Of a stretch of 64,000 nt of DNA, positions 44,942 through 53,498 are shown in pieces. Origin of the DNA: Microbulbifer agarilyticus (GTDB taxonomy: Bacteria > Pseudomonadota > Gammaproteobacteria > Pseudomonadales > Cellvibrionaceae); contig NZ_JAIUZM010000002.1 of the NCBI RefSeq assembly GCF_020171345.1, positions 62,001 through 126,000 on the forward strand. The letters are read 5' to 3'. The position numbers and the translations under genes are program-made. The notes below the pieces were generated by a model. It was not told the DNA's origin, searched no databases, and saw only the letters and a list, made by a program, of their open reading frames with translations. Numbering within the stretch: the stretch's first letter is position 1; the number at the start of each line of letters is the position of its first letter.

Positions 44942-47449
44942 ATGATAATTAGAAATACACTACTCTTAGTGGCGATAGTGTCACTATCAATTGCCACAGG
45001 GAGCCAGGCGCAGCCTTTACCTGGCTACCAGTCTTACAATGGATTCACCAATGACGTCGGCCCGGACCTGGCAACCGTCATTGAGTACGACGCGACGAAA
45101 GCCGCATGTGATCAGTACCAATCTGATCTTGATCAGTACCTTATAGATAATGATGCGATTTTGAGCCAGCTGAGTGATGTCGAAGTCAGCATGGCTGTGC
45201 TGTCCGAGCATGAGCAGTACATCGTAGATAATTTCGTCAATGTCTATGATGAAGAGACGTTGCTCAAGTGTGGTAAGTATCAGTACTTTTACGAGACCTT
45301 TGATACCACAGGACCACCAAAATCGATGATGCATTTCATGCTGCGTAACTTCGAAGACTACTTTGGTCCGGGTTTCGAAAATTACGGTATGTATGAAGAT
45401 CCAAATCCGGTGGCAGCCATTCCACCCTCTCCATACAATCCTGAAATAGGTAGTAAGCAGATGCCAGTGGGTATTGCCTCTAGCTCAGGTGACTTCGGTA
45501 GTTCTGTGCCTGTCTATGCTTTTACCTGCGCAGCTTGCCATTTTAGCAAAATGGACGATGGTAATTTTGCTGTTGGTATCGGAAACACACGCTACGACTA
45601 TGCGAAAATGATTGCAGCCCAGGGTCAACTCCCGTACACATTCCTTTTCCAGGCGCCGAATTTGGTTGGGGCGACAGATGAGGTGGGGCAAGCCCTTCTT
45701 AACGCTTATGTTATTCCTGAGGTTCAGCAGGAGTTGTCCGAGCCTGTCGCTGCTGCACGAGCAACACCGGGCGCTGTGGACGAGTGGTTTGCGCTGGATG
45801 CCGAGATGAATGCCGGATCGACGGATGAGGATCGTGCATCCATCGCCTCCACTCTTGATCAGCAGCGGCAGGGCTGGGCTACCTGGTCTGGCGTAATGGA
45901 TTTCCTTGTTCCGCCAATGCAAGATGATGGCCAATTCACCATTACACGAATCCTGAATTTACCTAATGTCGTTTCGGACGTGAATGTTCAGAAGCAACAT
46001 GGATTTAATTATCAGGCAGGTCTTGGCTGGCATGGTGGTTCATTTGACTTAATTAATTTTGTGCGCTCATTCATTACGCTCACTCCAAGTGACATCGAAA
46101 ATCCTGGATCTCGTGCGGAGTATAATTATTGGGTTAATGAATATCGTTATATGCCTATTGTGCGATATATCGAATCATTCGATGAGCCTAGCCTTCCTTT
46201 AGACCGGACGTTCGACTTGGCGGCTGCTAAGAGGGGGGAGGCCATTTTCGATCACCATTGTGCCAGCTGTCATAATGGACCGGGAGGGGAAACTAGTCGC
46301 CCTTATGACCATGCTGAGATAGATGTTGAAGACGGTCATGCCAATATCATGGACCTATTTTGGGATGATACGTTGTTTGGGGGGATCGGAGGTTGGGAAA
46401 CCAACATCGATCCGATACGCGATCGTTTCCCCGCTGGCGAAACAGGTATTTATACTCGGCAGGTTAAAGCGCCCCGATTTATATCAATGTGGGACAATGA
46501 GCGATTACTTCACAATGGTTCTGTTCGCGGGCTGGATGAGCTGTTCACCTGTGTCGATGGCCGTGTTAGTGACGCTACCCAGCCTGATACTCAATTTTCT
46601 AACCAAGGGCACGAATTTGGCTGCTACTTTGCCCCAACAGATAAGTCTGATCTGAAGGCCTTTATCGAAACATTCGCGACCAGTCGCAATGTGGGTAATA
46701 GGTATAACGGCCAGTGGGACGGTGCTTGTAACACGCTGAATAACGGAAAATCCCAGATTGTGAATTTGACGTTTACCAAGGGCAAGCGCATGGATTTGCT
46801 GGTTAAGTACTACAGCGATGCAAACTGTCAGGTGTTTGATACGGATCGGGTGAAGAACCCAGGTCATGGTCTCTCCTGGGAAATGGCTGTCGGTAGTTCA
46901 TTCGTCAACTCACGCGGTTATCTGTCCCATAACGTAACCTACACCAAGCCTGACGGAACTATTGCCGAAGATGTCATTGCGATTGAGGGTGATCAGCTGG
47001 CCAATGCGGAGGAGGGTGATCCAGAACCAAGAGGGTTGTTTATCCGTGAGCGCACCGACTATGCAGGACTCAATGGCCTTTGGTTGAATGATGAATGTAC
47101 GGTGGAAAATACTCGGGAACTGGTTGCCATCCGAGATGGGGTTCGGGTCAATAAGACCGTCGCCTACAACGCACCGGGTTGTACCGGCGGTGTGCTTAGT
47201 ATGGTAAACGACAGTGCCTGGACCTTTGAAGATCCTAAGTGGCTAAATGCCGGTGTGCGTGGGACAACATTCCCTATGCACAATATGCGCCTGAAGATGA
47301 CCAATGTTAGCGATGGATCCAAGTGGACGCAGTTCATTAATGTCACTGAAACGACCTTGCATGCCATGTTTAATAACTACTTCGCGGCCAGTATTAATGG
47401 GAATGGTGAGCACTATACCCGGGTGTATAACATCAATACCGCAGAGTAG
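44942..47449 (+). CDS. secreted dihaem c-type cytochrome resembling rubber oxygenase RoxA, with extra C-terminal domain
   Basis: 835-residue exported protein: signal peptide 1-23 (cut near SQAQP), covalent haem sites C196-A-A-C-H200 and C440-A-S-C-H444, and LHNGSVRGLDELF at 523-535, a motif shared by RoxA and other MauG-like dihaem oxygenases. The two sites are about 240 residues apart, more than in RoxA. Residues about 585-835 form an extra domain absent from the short dihaem peroxidases, built of two repeats (NGxWxxxC at 589 and 711, each with a second Cys, 629 and 747). RoxA cleaves polyisoprene; here polyisoprenoid or other alkene oxidation is a guess. Preceded by TonB receptors. Confidence 0.8.
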   Translation: MIIRNTLLLVAIVSLSIATGSQAQPLPGYQSYNGFTNDVGPDLATVIEYDATKAACDQYQSDLDQYLIDNDAILSQLSDVEVSMAVLSEHEQYIVDNFVNVYDEETLLKCGKYQYFYETFDTTGPPKSMMHFMLRNFEDYFGPGFENYGMYEDPNPVAAIPPSPYNPEIGSKQMPVGIASSSGDFGSSVPVYAFTCAACHFSKMDDGNFAVGIGNTRYDYAKMIAAQGQLPYTFLFQAPNLVGATDEVGQALLNAYVIPEVQQELSEPVAAARATPGAVDEWFALDAEMNAGSTDEDRASIASTLDQQRQGWATWSGVMDFLVPPMQDDGQFTITRILNLPNVVSDVNVQKQHGFNYQAGLGWHGGSFDLINFVRSFITLTPSDIENPGSRAEYNYWVNEYRYMPIVRYIESFDEPSLPLDRTFDLAAAKRGEAIFDHHCASCHNGPGGETSRPYDHAEIDVEDGHANIMDLFWDDTLFGGIGGWETNIDPIRDRFPAGETGIYTRQVKAPRFISMWDNERLLHNGSVRGLDELFTCVDGRVSDATQPDTQFSNQGHEFGCYFAPTDKSDLKAFIETFATSRNVGNRYNGQWDGACNTLNNGKSQIVNLTFTKGKRMDLLVKYYSDANCQVFDTDRVKNPGHGLSWEMAVGSSFVNSRGYLSHNVTYTKPDGTIAEDVIAIEGDQLANAEEGDPEPRGLFIRERTDYAGLNGLWLNDECTVENTRELVAIRDGVRVNKTVAYNAPGCTGGVLSMVNDSAWTFEDPKWLNAGVRGTTFPMHNMRLKMTNVSDGSKWTQFINVTETTLHAMFNNYFAASINGNGEHYTRVYNINTAE

Positions 47450-47487
47450 TATTCGAGCATGATACTTTGACCTGAGAAGTAGCTTTT

Positions 47488-47515
47488 GGGGGGCTTAATG
47501 CCCCCTGATTTTTTG
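47488..47515 (+). terminator. rho-independent terminator after the dihaem cytochrome
   Basis: Stem GGGGGC/GCCCCC with loop TTAAT, then TGATTTTTT. It separates the cytochrome gene from the F420 operon. Confidence 0.85.
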
Positions 47516-47676
47516 AGTGATTGTTTTAATTTAATCTGATACCTTTGAAGGAAATAAATATTACTTTCTAGGTTGTTGCGCAGTCACAGCGTTTCGAAAT
47601 GAGCGTGTGGTAATCGTTGTAAGCTCTGGAGGTCAATTCGAAAGACGCTGCGAATGCAGAGTTAATAGGAATGACG

Positions 47677-48354
47677 ATGAGTGAGCAAAAACCTGTAATA
47701 GCCATTATTGGTGGGACTGGAGCACTGGGAACCGGGTTGGCGCGTCGCTGGCTACAAGCCGGTTACAAAGTCATTATCGGTTCTCGTACTGCCGAGAAGG
47801 CTGCTACCGCGGTTGATGACCTGCGGGACATCTTGCAGCAGCGGGGTGTGAGTAGCCCATCTGTCGAAGCCATGGACAATTCCGAAGCTGCCTCAAAGGG
47901 TGAGGTAGTCGTGCTTACCGTCCCGTTTAGCCATCATTCCAGTACACTAGAGCCTCTGAAGCATTCGCTACAGGGAAAAATCCTCGTTGATGTTACGGTG
48001 CCACTGGTTCCCCCGAAGGTTGCGCGTGTGCAACTCCCTGAGCAAGGCTCTGCCGGCCAGATCGCTCAGACCCTCCTTGGTGACGAAGTTCACGTTGTAT
48101 CTGCCTTTCAGAACGTGCCAGCGATTCATTTGCAGGAAGGCGACGACCTTGATTGCGATGCGCTCGTTTGTGGCAATAGCAAAGAAGCGCGCGCAAAGGT
48201 CATTGAGTTGGCAAATGCGGTAGGAATGCGTGGGCTCCATGCCGGGCCAATTAATAATGCCGCCGCGGTTGAAGCAATGACGTCTGTTTTGATTTTTATC
48301 AATAAACAGTACAAGTCACATGCTGGTGTACGAGTTACGGGTGTTGAAGCCTAG
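47677..48354 (+). CDS. fno: F420:NADP+ oxidoreductase
   Basis: 225-residue dinucleotide-binding enzyme that transfers hydride between NADPH and F420, supplying reduced F420. The N-terminal VIAIIGGTGALGTGLARRW motif and GSRTAEKA loop are those of Fno/NpdG; VVVLTVPF and VSAFQNVPA follow. ATG at 47677 is chosen because AGGA lies seven bases upstream; an ATG at 47671 is too close to it. First gene of the fno-cofE-cofD-cofC-fbiC operon. Its presence implies that F420 is used here as an NADPH-fed reductant. Confidence 0.92.
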   Translation: MSEQKPVIAIIGGTGALGTGLARRWLQAGYKVIIGSRTAEKAATAVDDLRDILQQRGVSSPSVEAMDNSEAASKGEVVVLTVPFSHHSSTLEPLKHSLQGKILVDVTVPLVPPKVARVQLPEQGSAGQIAQTLLGDEVHVVSAFQNVPAIHLQEGDDLDCDALVCGNSKEARAKVIELANAVGMRGLHAGPINNAAAVEAMTSVLIFINKQYKSHAGVRVTGVEA

Positions 48355-48376
48355 TTACAAGATAGGAGTCACCGCA

Positions 48377-49144
48377 ATGGCGCAGCGTATGGAATTGATT
48401 GCCTTACCGGATTTTCCTCTCGTGGAACCTGGCGATGACTTGGCAGCCTATATCCTGCAATCCCTCCACCGTGCAGATATTGCCCTTGTGGATGGGGATG
48501 TTCTGGTGCTGGCCCAGAAAATTTTTTCGAAGGCTGAGAACCGTTACGCCTATCTGAATCAAGTGGAAGTTAGTCCCGAAGCTTATGGATTGGCTGACAA
48601 GACTGACAAGGACCCGCGTCTGGTTCAACTTATTCTGGATGAGTCCGTTGAAGTGGTTAGACACCGTCCTGGTGCCATTATCGTAGAGCATCGTTTGGGC
48701 TACGTGCATGCCAATGCGGGCATTGATCAATCCAATATTGAATCCGACTTCTCGAATCAGCGCGTTTTGTTGCTCCCCGAAGATCCTGATCGCAGTGTAG
48801 CCGTGTTGCGGCGTGAACTCGGCAACGCTACCGGGGTAGATATTGCGGTGATTATGAATGATAGCGCGGGCAGGGCCTGGCGTAATGGCACCGTGGGGTT
48901 TGCGCTTGGCACAGCGGGTCTTCAGCCGCTTGTGGATCTTGTCGGTGAAGCGGATCTGTTCGGCCGCGCGCTGGAGACTACGACTGTAGCAGTGGCCGAT
49001 GAGTTGGCTGCAGCAGCCTCGTTTTTGATGGGACAGGCCGCGGAAGCGGTGCCTGCGGTTTTGATTCGTGGGGCAAACTTGCCTCGGGCTGACATTGGTT
49101 CCGGTAGCTTGATCCGAGAGCGCAGCCAGGATTTATTTCGTTAG
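48377..49144 (+). CDS. cofE: coenzyme F420-0:L-glutamate ligase
   Basis: 255-residue GTP-dependent gamma-glutamyl ligase that adds glutamate(s) to F420-0. The opening LPDFPLVEPGDDL, VLAQKIFSKAENR and MNDSAGRAWRNGTVGFALG are the family core, and the C-terminus LFGRALETT completes the site. It is CofE-sized: the extra C-terminal nitroreductase domain of actinobacterial FbiB (which reduces dehydro-F420-0) is absent. Start ATG at 48377 behind ATAGGAG; the frame opens earlier at 48320 and overlaps fno. Second gene of the operon. Confidence 0.93.
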   Translation: MAQRMELIALPDFPLVEPGDDLAAYILQSLHRADIALVDGDVLVLAQKIFSKAENRYAYLNQVEVSPEAYGLADKTDKDPRLVQLILDESVEVVRHRPGAIIVEHRLGYVHANAGIDQSNIESDFSNQRVLLLPEDPDRSVAVLRRELGNATGVDIAVIMNDSAGRAWRNGTVGFALGTAGLQPLVDLVGEADLFGRALETTTVAVADELAAAASFLMGQAAEAVPAVLIRGANLPRADIGSGSLIRERSQDLFR

Positions 49145-49161
49145 TCGATATTCAGGAGTAT

Positions 49162-50142
49162 ATGCAGTTGCTTCCTAAGGGTAAGAAAATTCTCGCGCTT
49201 TCGGGCGGGGTTGGCGGCGCGAAGTTGGCACTTGGGCTTCGCCATTGCTTACCGCCTCGCCAATTGACGGTGGTCACCAATACAGCGGATGATTTTGAAC
49301 ATCTGGGACTCAGTATTTCCCCTGACCTGGATACGGTGATGTACACCCTGGCTGGAATGAATGATCAAGAAAGAGGCTGGGGGCTTTCCGGGGAATCCTG
49401 GACGAATCTTGCTGCTCTGGAGCAGCTTGGTGGCGACACCTGGTTTCAGTTGGGTGATCGGGACTTGGCGACACATCTTATCCGTACGCAGTTACGCGCT
49501 TCTGGAAAAAATCTGGCAGAGGTGACGGCGTACTTGTGCCGAAAGCTCGGAGTAGCGGTCAAGGTTTTGCCGATGTCCAATGACCCCGTCCGGACGATAG
49601 TGCAGACCGAAAAGGGTGAAATGGGTTTTCAGCAGTACTTTGTTAGGGAGCGCTGTGAGCCAAAAGTCAGCAGTTTTCGTTTTTCCGGGGTGGAGTCGGC
49701 TGCTGCGCATCCGGAATTTCTCTCGCTGTTGCGCGACGATTCCCTCGCCGGCGTTGTCATTTGTCCATCTAACCCTTTCGTCAGTGTGGAACCCATGCTG
49801 GCTTTGGACGGCGTTCGAGACGCGCTTTCTAATTGTCACGCGCCGGTTATCGCTGTTTCCCCCATTGTCGGGGGCAAGGCGGTCAAAGGGCCCACGGCAA
49901 AAATGATGCAGGAACTCTCCATGCCAACGAATGCCACGGCCGTGGCGGAATATTACCGGGATATCCTCGACGGCTTTGTAATTGATGCGTGTGACGCGAG
50001 CGAGGCACAAGGGATAGAGGCGATGGGTATTAATACACTGGTGACGCCAACAGTGATGCAGAGCCTGCAAGATCGGATCGATCTGGCGGAGCAGGTTGCT
50101 CGATATGCCGTGCGTCTGGCGCAACCGGATCTCGTGGTTTAG
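49162..50142 (+). CDS. cofD: 2-phospho-L-lactate (or 3-phosphoglycerate) transferase
   Basis: 326-residue enzyme that transfers the phospho-lactyl/glyceryl/enolpyruvyl group from the CofC product to FO, making F420-0 or a variant. The GTP-like-binding ALSGGVGGAKLALGL at the N-terminus, TNTADDFEHLGLSISPDLDT and CPSNPFVSVEPML are diagnostic. RBS AGGAG before ATG; 17 bases after cofE. Which variant (2-phospholactate, phosphoenolpyruvate or 3-phosphoglycerate) depends on CofC. Confidence 0.94.
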   Translation: MQLLPKGKKILALSGGVGGAKLALGLRHCLPPRQLTVVTNTADDFEHLGLSISPDLDTVMYTLAGMNDQERGWGLSGESWTNLAALEQLGGDTWFQLGDRDLATHLIRTQLRASGKNLAEVTAYLCRKLGVAVKVLPMSNDPVRTIVQTEKGEMGFQQYFVRERCEPKVSSFRFSGVESAAAHPEFLSLLRDDSLAGVVICPSNPFVSVEPMLALDGVRDALSNCHAPVIAVSPIVGGKAVKGPTAKMMQELSMPTNATAVAEYYRDILDGFVIDACDASEAQGIEAMGINTLVTPTVMQSLQDRIDLAEQVARYAVRLAQPDLVV

Positions 50143-50152
50143 GGGGGCGGCT

Positions 50153-50914
50153 ATGTGGGCTCTGTTACCCCTGAAGAAATTTAATGCGGCCAAGCAAAGG
50201 CTGGCTAGGATACTTGCTCCGGACGAGCGCCGTGGCCTTTTTAGGGCCATGGTTTGCGATGTATTGGCTGTTTTGCAGTCGCATGAGGAAATTGATGGGG
50301 TGCTAGTGGTCGGTCAGGACTTTGCGGCGCGGGACTTGGCCAATCGGTTCGGTGCTGACTTTTTGGATGAATCTACCCTGGCAGCGAAAGGTCTCAATGG
50401 CGCAGTGCATGCCGGTGTTCAAGCCTTGGCGCTGCGTGGTATCGAAGAGGTGCTGGTGTTGCATGGTGACCTACCCCTGATAACTCATCCGGAATTGAGT
50501 CAATTACTGGACCTGCACAGGCAGCAAAACAAGTTCTCTGTGGAGAATTCACCCGAATTGAAACAACCTCGGTCCGTTACGATTGCGCCCGACAAGCTTG
50601 CCCTCGGAACTAACTGTCTGATCTGTCCGACAAATGCCGACATGACGTTTTTCTATGGCAGTAATAGCTTTTCTGCCCATACCAGATCGGCTTTTCACGC
50701 AGGTCTGCAGTTGAAAGCAATTTCCCTGCCGGGTGCCTCCTCTGATATCGATACTTCGGAAGATTTGCACGCACTATTGCGCATTGCGGGCCCAGAGCGG
50801 GCGGCGCACTCCTTTCATTATTTATGCAGTGCCGGGATTGCTGCGCGGCTACGAGGCAGCGGAGCAGAGATTGCGGCGAATTTGGATGAGCAGTATTACA
50901 GGGTGAGCGGATAA
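50153..50914 (+). CDS. cofC: F420 biosynthesis guanylyltransferase
   Basis: 253-residue nucleotidyltransferase that makes the GDP-activated precursor used by CofD. MWALLPLKKFNAAKQRL carries the P-loop-like nucleotide motif, LHGDLPLIT the metal-binding segment and SDIDTSEDL the C-terminal block. About 40 residues at the C-terminus extend past the usual CofC core. Substrate choice cannot be read, but Gram-negative homologs are known to use 3-phosphoglycerate. ATG at 50153 behind AGGGGGGCGG, 10 bases after cofD; the upstream in-frame ATG lies within cofD. Confidence 0.92.
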   Translation: MWALLPLKKFNAAKQRLARILAPDERRGLFRAMVCDVLAVLQSHEEIDGVLVVGQDFAARDLANRFGADFLDESTLAAKGLNGAVHAGVQALALRGIEEVLVLHGDLPLITHPELSQLLDLHRQQNKFSVENSPELKQPRSVTIAPDKLALGTNCLICPTNADMTFFYGSNSFSAHTRSAFHAGLQLKAISLPGASSDIDTSEDLHALLRIAGPERAAHSFHYLCSAGIAARLRGSGAEIAANLDEQYYRVSG

Positions 50915-50925
50915 CAGGAGTATCA

Positions 50926-53400
50926 ATGACGAATTTCAATCCGGGGACGGCTTTACCCTCTGACAAGCAGGCGCTCGCTCTTGCCGACAATAACGATACC
51001 GTAGCGCTTATGGCGGCAGCGGCGAAGCTCCGTGATAGCCAGTTTCGCAATCTGGTGACCTACTCACGCAAAGTGTTTATTCCTTTGACACAGTTGTGCC
51101 GTGACGTTTGTCATTACTGTACGTTTGCTCAGACCCCAAACAAAATCGATCACCCATTTATGTCGGTGGAGGAAGTATTAGCCTCAGTGCGCGATGCCGA
51201 GGAAATGGGGTGTCGGGAGGCCCTGTTTACCCTTGGTGAGCGCCCGGAGGACCGCTATAGCGTTGCACAGCGGGCTCTGCAGGAAATGGGATTTGGGTCC
51301 ACGTTGGAATACGTTGCATATGTGGCGGGGCAGGTTATCGAACATACCGGTGTGTTGCCGCATATTAATGCGGGCTGTATGAATCGGACCGAAATTGAGA
51401 TGCTGCGCCCGGTCTCCGCTTCGATGGGCATTATGTTGGAGTCGGTATCCTCGCGTTTGTGTGAAAGGGGCATGCCGCATTACGGCTCTCCGGATAAACA
51501 ACCTGAGCGTCGTCTGGAAACACTGCGGTTGGCGGGTGAAGCCAAGGTGCCGTTTACCACTGGTATCCTGATTGGGATTGGTGAGACTCGCCTGGAGCGG
51601 ATCGAGTCACTGCTGGCGATACGCGCCCTCCACGCGCGCTATGGTCACATTCAGGAAGTCATCATTCAGAATTTCCGTGCCAAGCCGGGCACCAAAATGG
51701 CCGAGTCGCCAGAGCCCGATCTTGAAGATTTAGTGTGGACGATTGCTGTAGCCAGAATTATTTTTGGCGCAGAGATGAGTATACAGGCACCACCCAATTT
51801 GAGCCCCGGTGTACTGCCCAGGCTGATCGATGCGGGGATCAACGACTGGGGTGGTGTTTCTCCGGTTACCCCGGATTTTGTCAACCCAGAGGCGCCCTGG
51901 CCGCATGTGGAGAAACTTGCGCGGGAATCGGCACTCTCCGGTAAGTATCTCCAACAGCGCCTTACCATATACCCGGAGTATGCACTTGCCGGGAATGAAT
52001 GGTTGGCTACCGCATTACAACAGCCCATTTTGAAAATGCTGGATAGCGACGGGTATCCGCGCACCGATGACTGGGTTTCTGGGCAGAGTAGCGCGGCACC
52101 CGTGACGGAAGTGGCGGTACCGAGTGAGGCGGGGAGCGATCGGTGTGTGAGCGAAGTGCTGAAGTCGATCGTGGCCAAGGCTTCTCAGGGTCAGCGGCTT
52201 TCGGAACGGGAGGTGGAGCGATTGTTCATGGCCCGGGGACCTGAGGTTCCTTTTGTTTGCGGCGCAGCCGATCGCCTGCGGCAGGCGGTGAATGGCCATA
52301 CGGTTCGTTATGTGGTGAACCGGAATATCAATTACACGAATATCTGCTATTTCAAGTGTCAGTTTTGTGCCTTTTCCAAAGGAAAGCTGAGCGAGAATTT
52401 ACGTGGGCTTCCCTACGACCTTTCCCTGGAGGAAATTCAGCGACGGTCTCTGGAGGCGTGGGAGCGCGGCGCGACCGAGGTGTGCATGCAAGGTGGTATT
52501 CACCCGGAATATACCGGTGAAACCTATCTGGCTATTTTGAAGGCGATTAAGTCCGTGACGCCGCACATGCATGTGCATGCATTTTCGCCATTGGAAGTTT
52601 GGCAAGGTGCAAAAACAATCAACATGCCAGTTCGGCAGTTTTTACAGGCGCTCAAGGAGGCGGGTCTCAGTAGTCTGCCTGGCACCGCTGCGGAAGTATT
52701 GGATGACGAAGTACGCAAAGTGATTTGTGCGGACAAATTGAACACCAGCGAGTGGCTTGAAGTGATTGAAACAGCCCACGAAGTGGGGCTCAGGACCACC
52801 GCCACGATTATGTTTGGTCATGTTGACCGTCCGATCCATTGGGCTCGCCACCTGTTGCGCGTGCGCGATGTTCAGTCGCGTACCGGCGGTTTTACGGAGT
52901 TCGTCCCGCTGCCGTTTGTGGCTCAGGAATCACCGATTTACCTGAAAGGCAAGGCAAGGATGGGGCCGACGTTCAGGGAAACACTACTGATGCATGCGGT
53001 TGCCCGACTGGCCTTGCACAGTTCCATCGATAATATTCAGACTTCTTGGGTAAAAATGGGCGAGGCGGGGATCGCTGCTTGCCTCAATAGTGGTGCCAAT
53101 GATTTAGGGGGCACCCTGATGAACGAAACCATTACCCGCTCTGCCGGCGCGGCGCACGGACAAGAAAAGACGCCCATCTGTATGGAAGCGCTGATTCAAC
53201 GAATGGGACGAGCACCGGAGCAGCGTACCACCACATACGGTGAGGTGCCCACAGAGAGGGTGCGTTCTTCGTTTGTTGCGGCGCCTCTCCGGGAAGTTGT
53301 AAATACTCCAGCAAGCACCAGAAAACGGGGTTGTGGCCCGAAGCAGGTGTTGGTTCGTTCCAGTGTGCGTGTGCAGGACGAGCTGATCGCAACCAGCTAG
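50926..53400 (+). CDS. fbiC: FO synthase, fused CofG-CofH
   Basis: 824-residue double radical-SAM enzyme that makes the deazaflavin FO from tyrosine and the ribityl pyrimidine. The N-terminal half has the CofG cluster motif Cys58/Cys62/Cys65 (CRDVCHYC) and the C-terminal half the CofH motif Cys474/Cys478/Cys481 (CYFKCQFC). This fused form is typical of actinobacteria and of the proteobacteria that carry F420 genes; archaea have separate genes. A linker of about 40 residues joins the halves and the C-terminal 60 residues are low-complexity. RBS CAGGAG before ATG, 11 bases after cofC. Last gene of the operon. Confidence 0.95.
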   Translation: MTNFNPGTALPSDKQALALADNNDTVALMAAAAKLRDSQFRNLVTYSRKVFIPLTQLCRDVCHYCTFAQTPNKIDHPFMSVEEVLASVRDAEEMGCREALFTLGERPEDRYSVAQRALQEMGFGSTLEYVAYVAGQVIEHTGVLPHINAGCMNRTEIEMLRPVSASMGIMLESVSSRLCERGMPHYGSPDKQPERRLETLRLAGEAKVPFTTGILIGIGETRLERIESLLAIRALHARYGHIQEVIIQNFRAKPGTKMAESPEPDLEDLVWTIAVARIIFGAEMSIQAPPNLSPGVLPRLIDAGINDWGGVSPVTPDFVNPEAPWPHVEKLARESALSGKYLQQRLTIYPEYALAGNEWLATALQQPILKMLDSDGYPRTDDWVSGQSSAAPVTEVAVPSEAGSDRCVSEVLKSIVAKASQGQRLSEREVERLFMARGPEVPFVCGAADRLRQAVNGHTVRYVVNRNINYTNICYFKCQFCAFSKGKLSENLRGLPYDLSLEEIQRRSLEAWERGATEVCMQGGIHPEYTGETYLAILKAIKSVTPHMHVHAFSPLEVWQGAKTINMPVRQFLQALKEAGLSSLPGTAAEVLDDEVRKVICADKLNTSEWLEVIETAHEVGLRTTATIMFGHVDRPIHWARHLLRVRDVQSRTGGFTEFVPLPFVAQESPIYLKGKARMGPTFRETLLMHAVARLALHSSIDNIQTSWVKMGEAGIAACLNSGANDLGGTLMNETITRSAGAAHGQEKTPICMEALIQRMGRAPEQRTTTYGEVPTERVRSSFVAAPLREVVNTPASTRKRGCGPKQVLVRSSVRVQDELIATS

Positions 53401-53423
53401 TTGCGCATGCCACATTGAGAAAC

Positions 53424-53450
53424 AAAAAAAGGGCCCACAACTGTGGGCCC
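53424..53450 (-). terminator. terminator for the minus-strand alcohol dehydrogenase
   Basis: Stem GGGCCCACA/TGTGGGCCC; read on the minus strand it is followed by seven T. It lies between the convergent fbiC and ADH genes. The plus side lacks a T-run. Confidence 0.8.
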
Positions 53451-53498
53451 AAACCTGGCCTCCTGGAGGCATTCAGGGGTGCGATAAAGACTGTATGG

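Noticed and set aside
44942..47449. Calling the dihaem cytochrome a proven rubber oxygenase
   Set aside because: Haem spacing and C-terminal domain differ from RoxA; only family-level resemblance is supported.
47520..47526. ATTGTTT half-site before the F420 operon
   Set aside because: No left arm at the expected 4- or 8-base spacing, so the F420 operon is not counted as part of the regulon.
48305..48316. AAACAGTACAAG near the end of fno resembling an operator half-site
   Set aside because: It lies in a coding region and lacks a matching right arm at either spacing.
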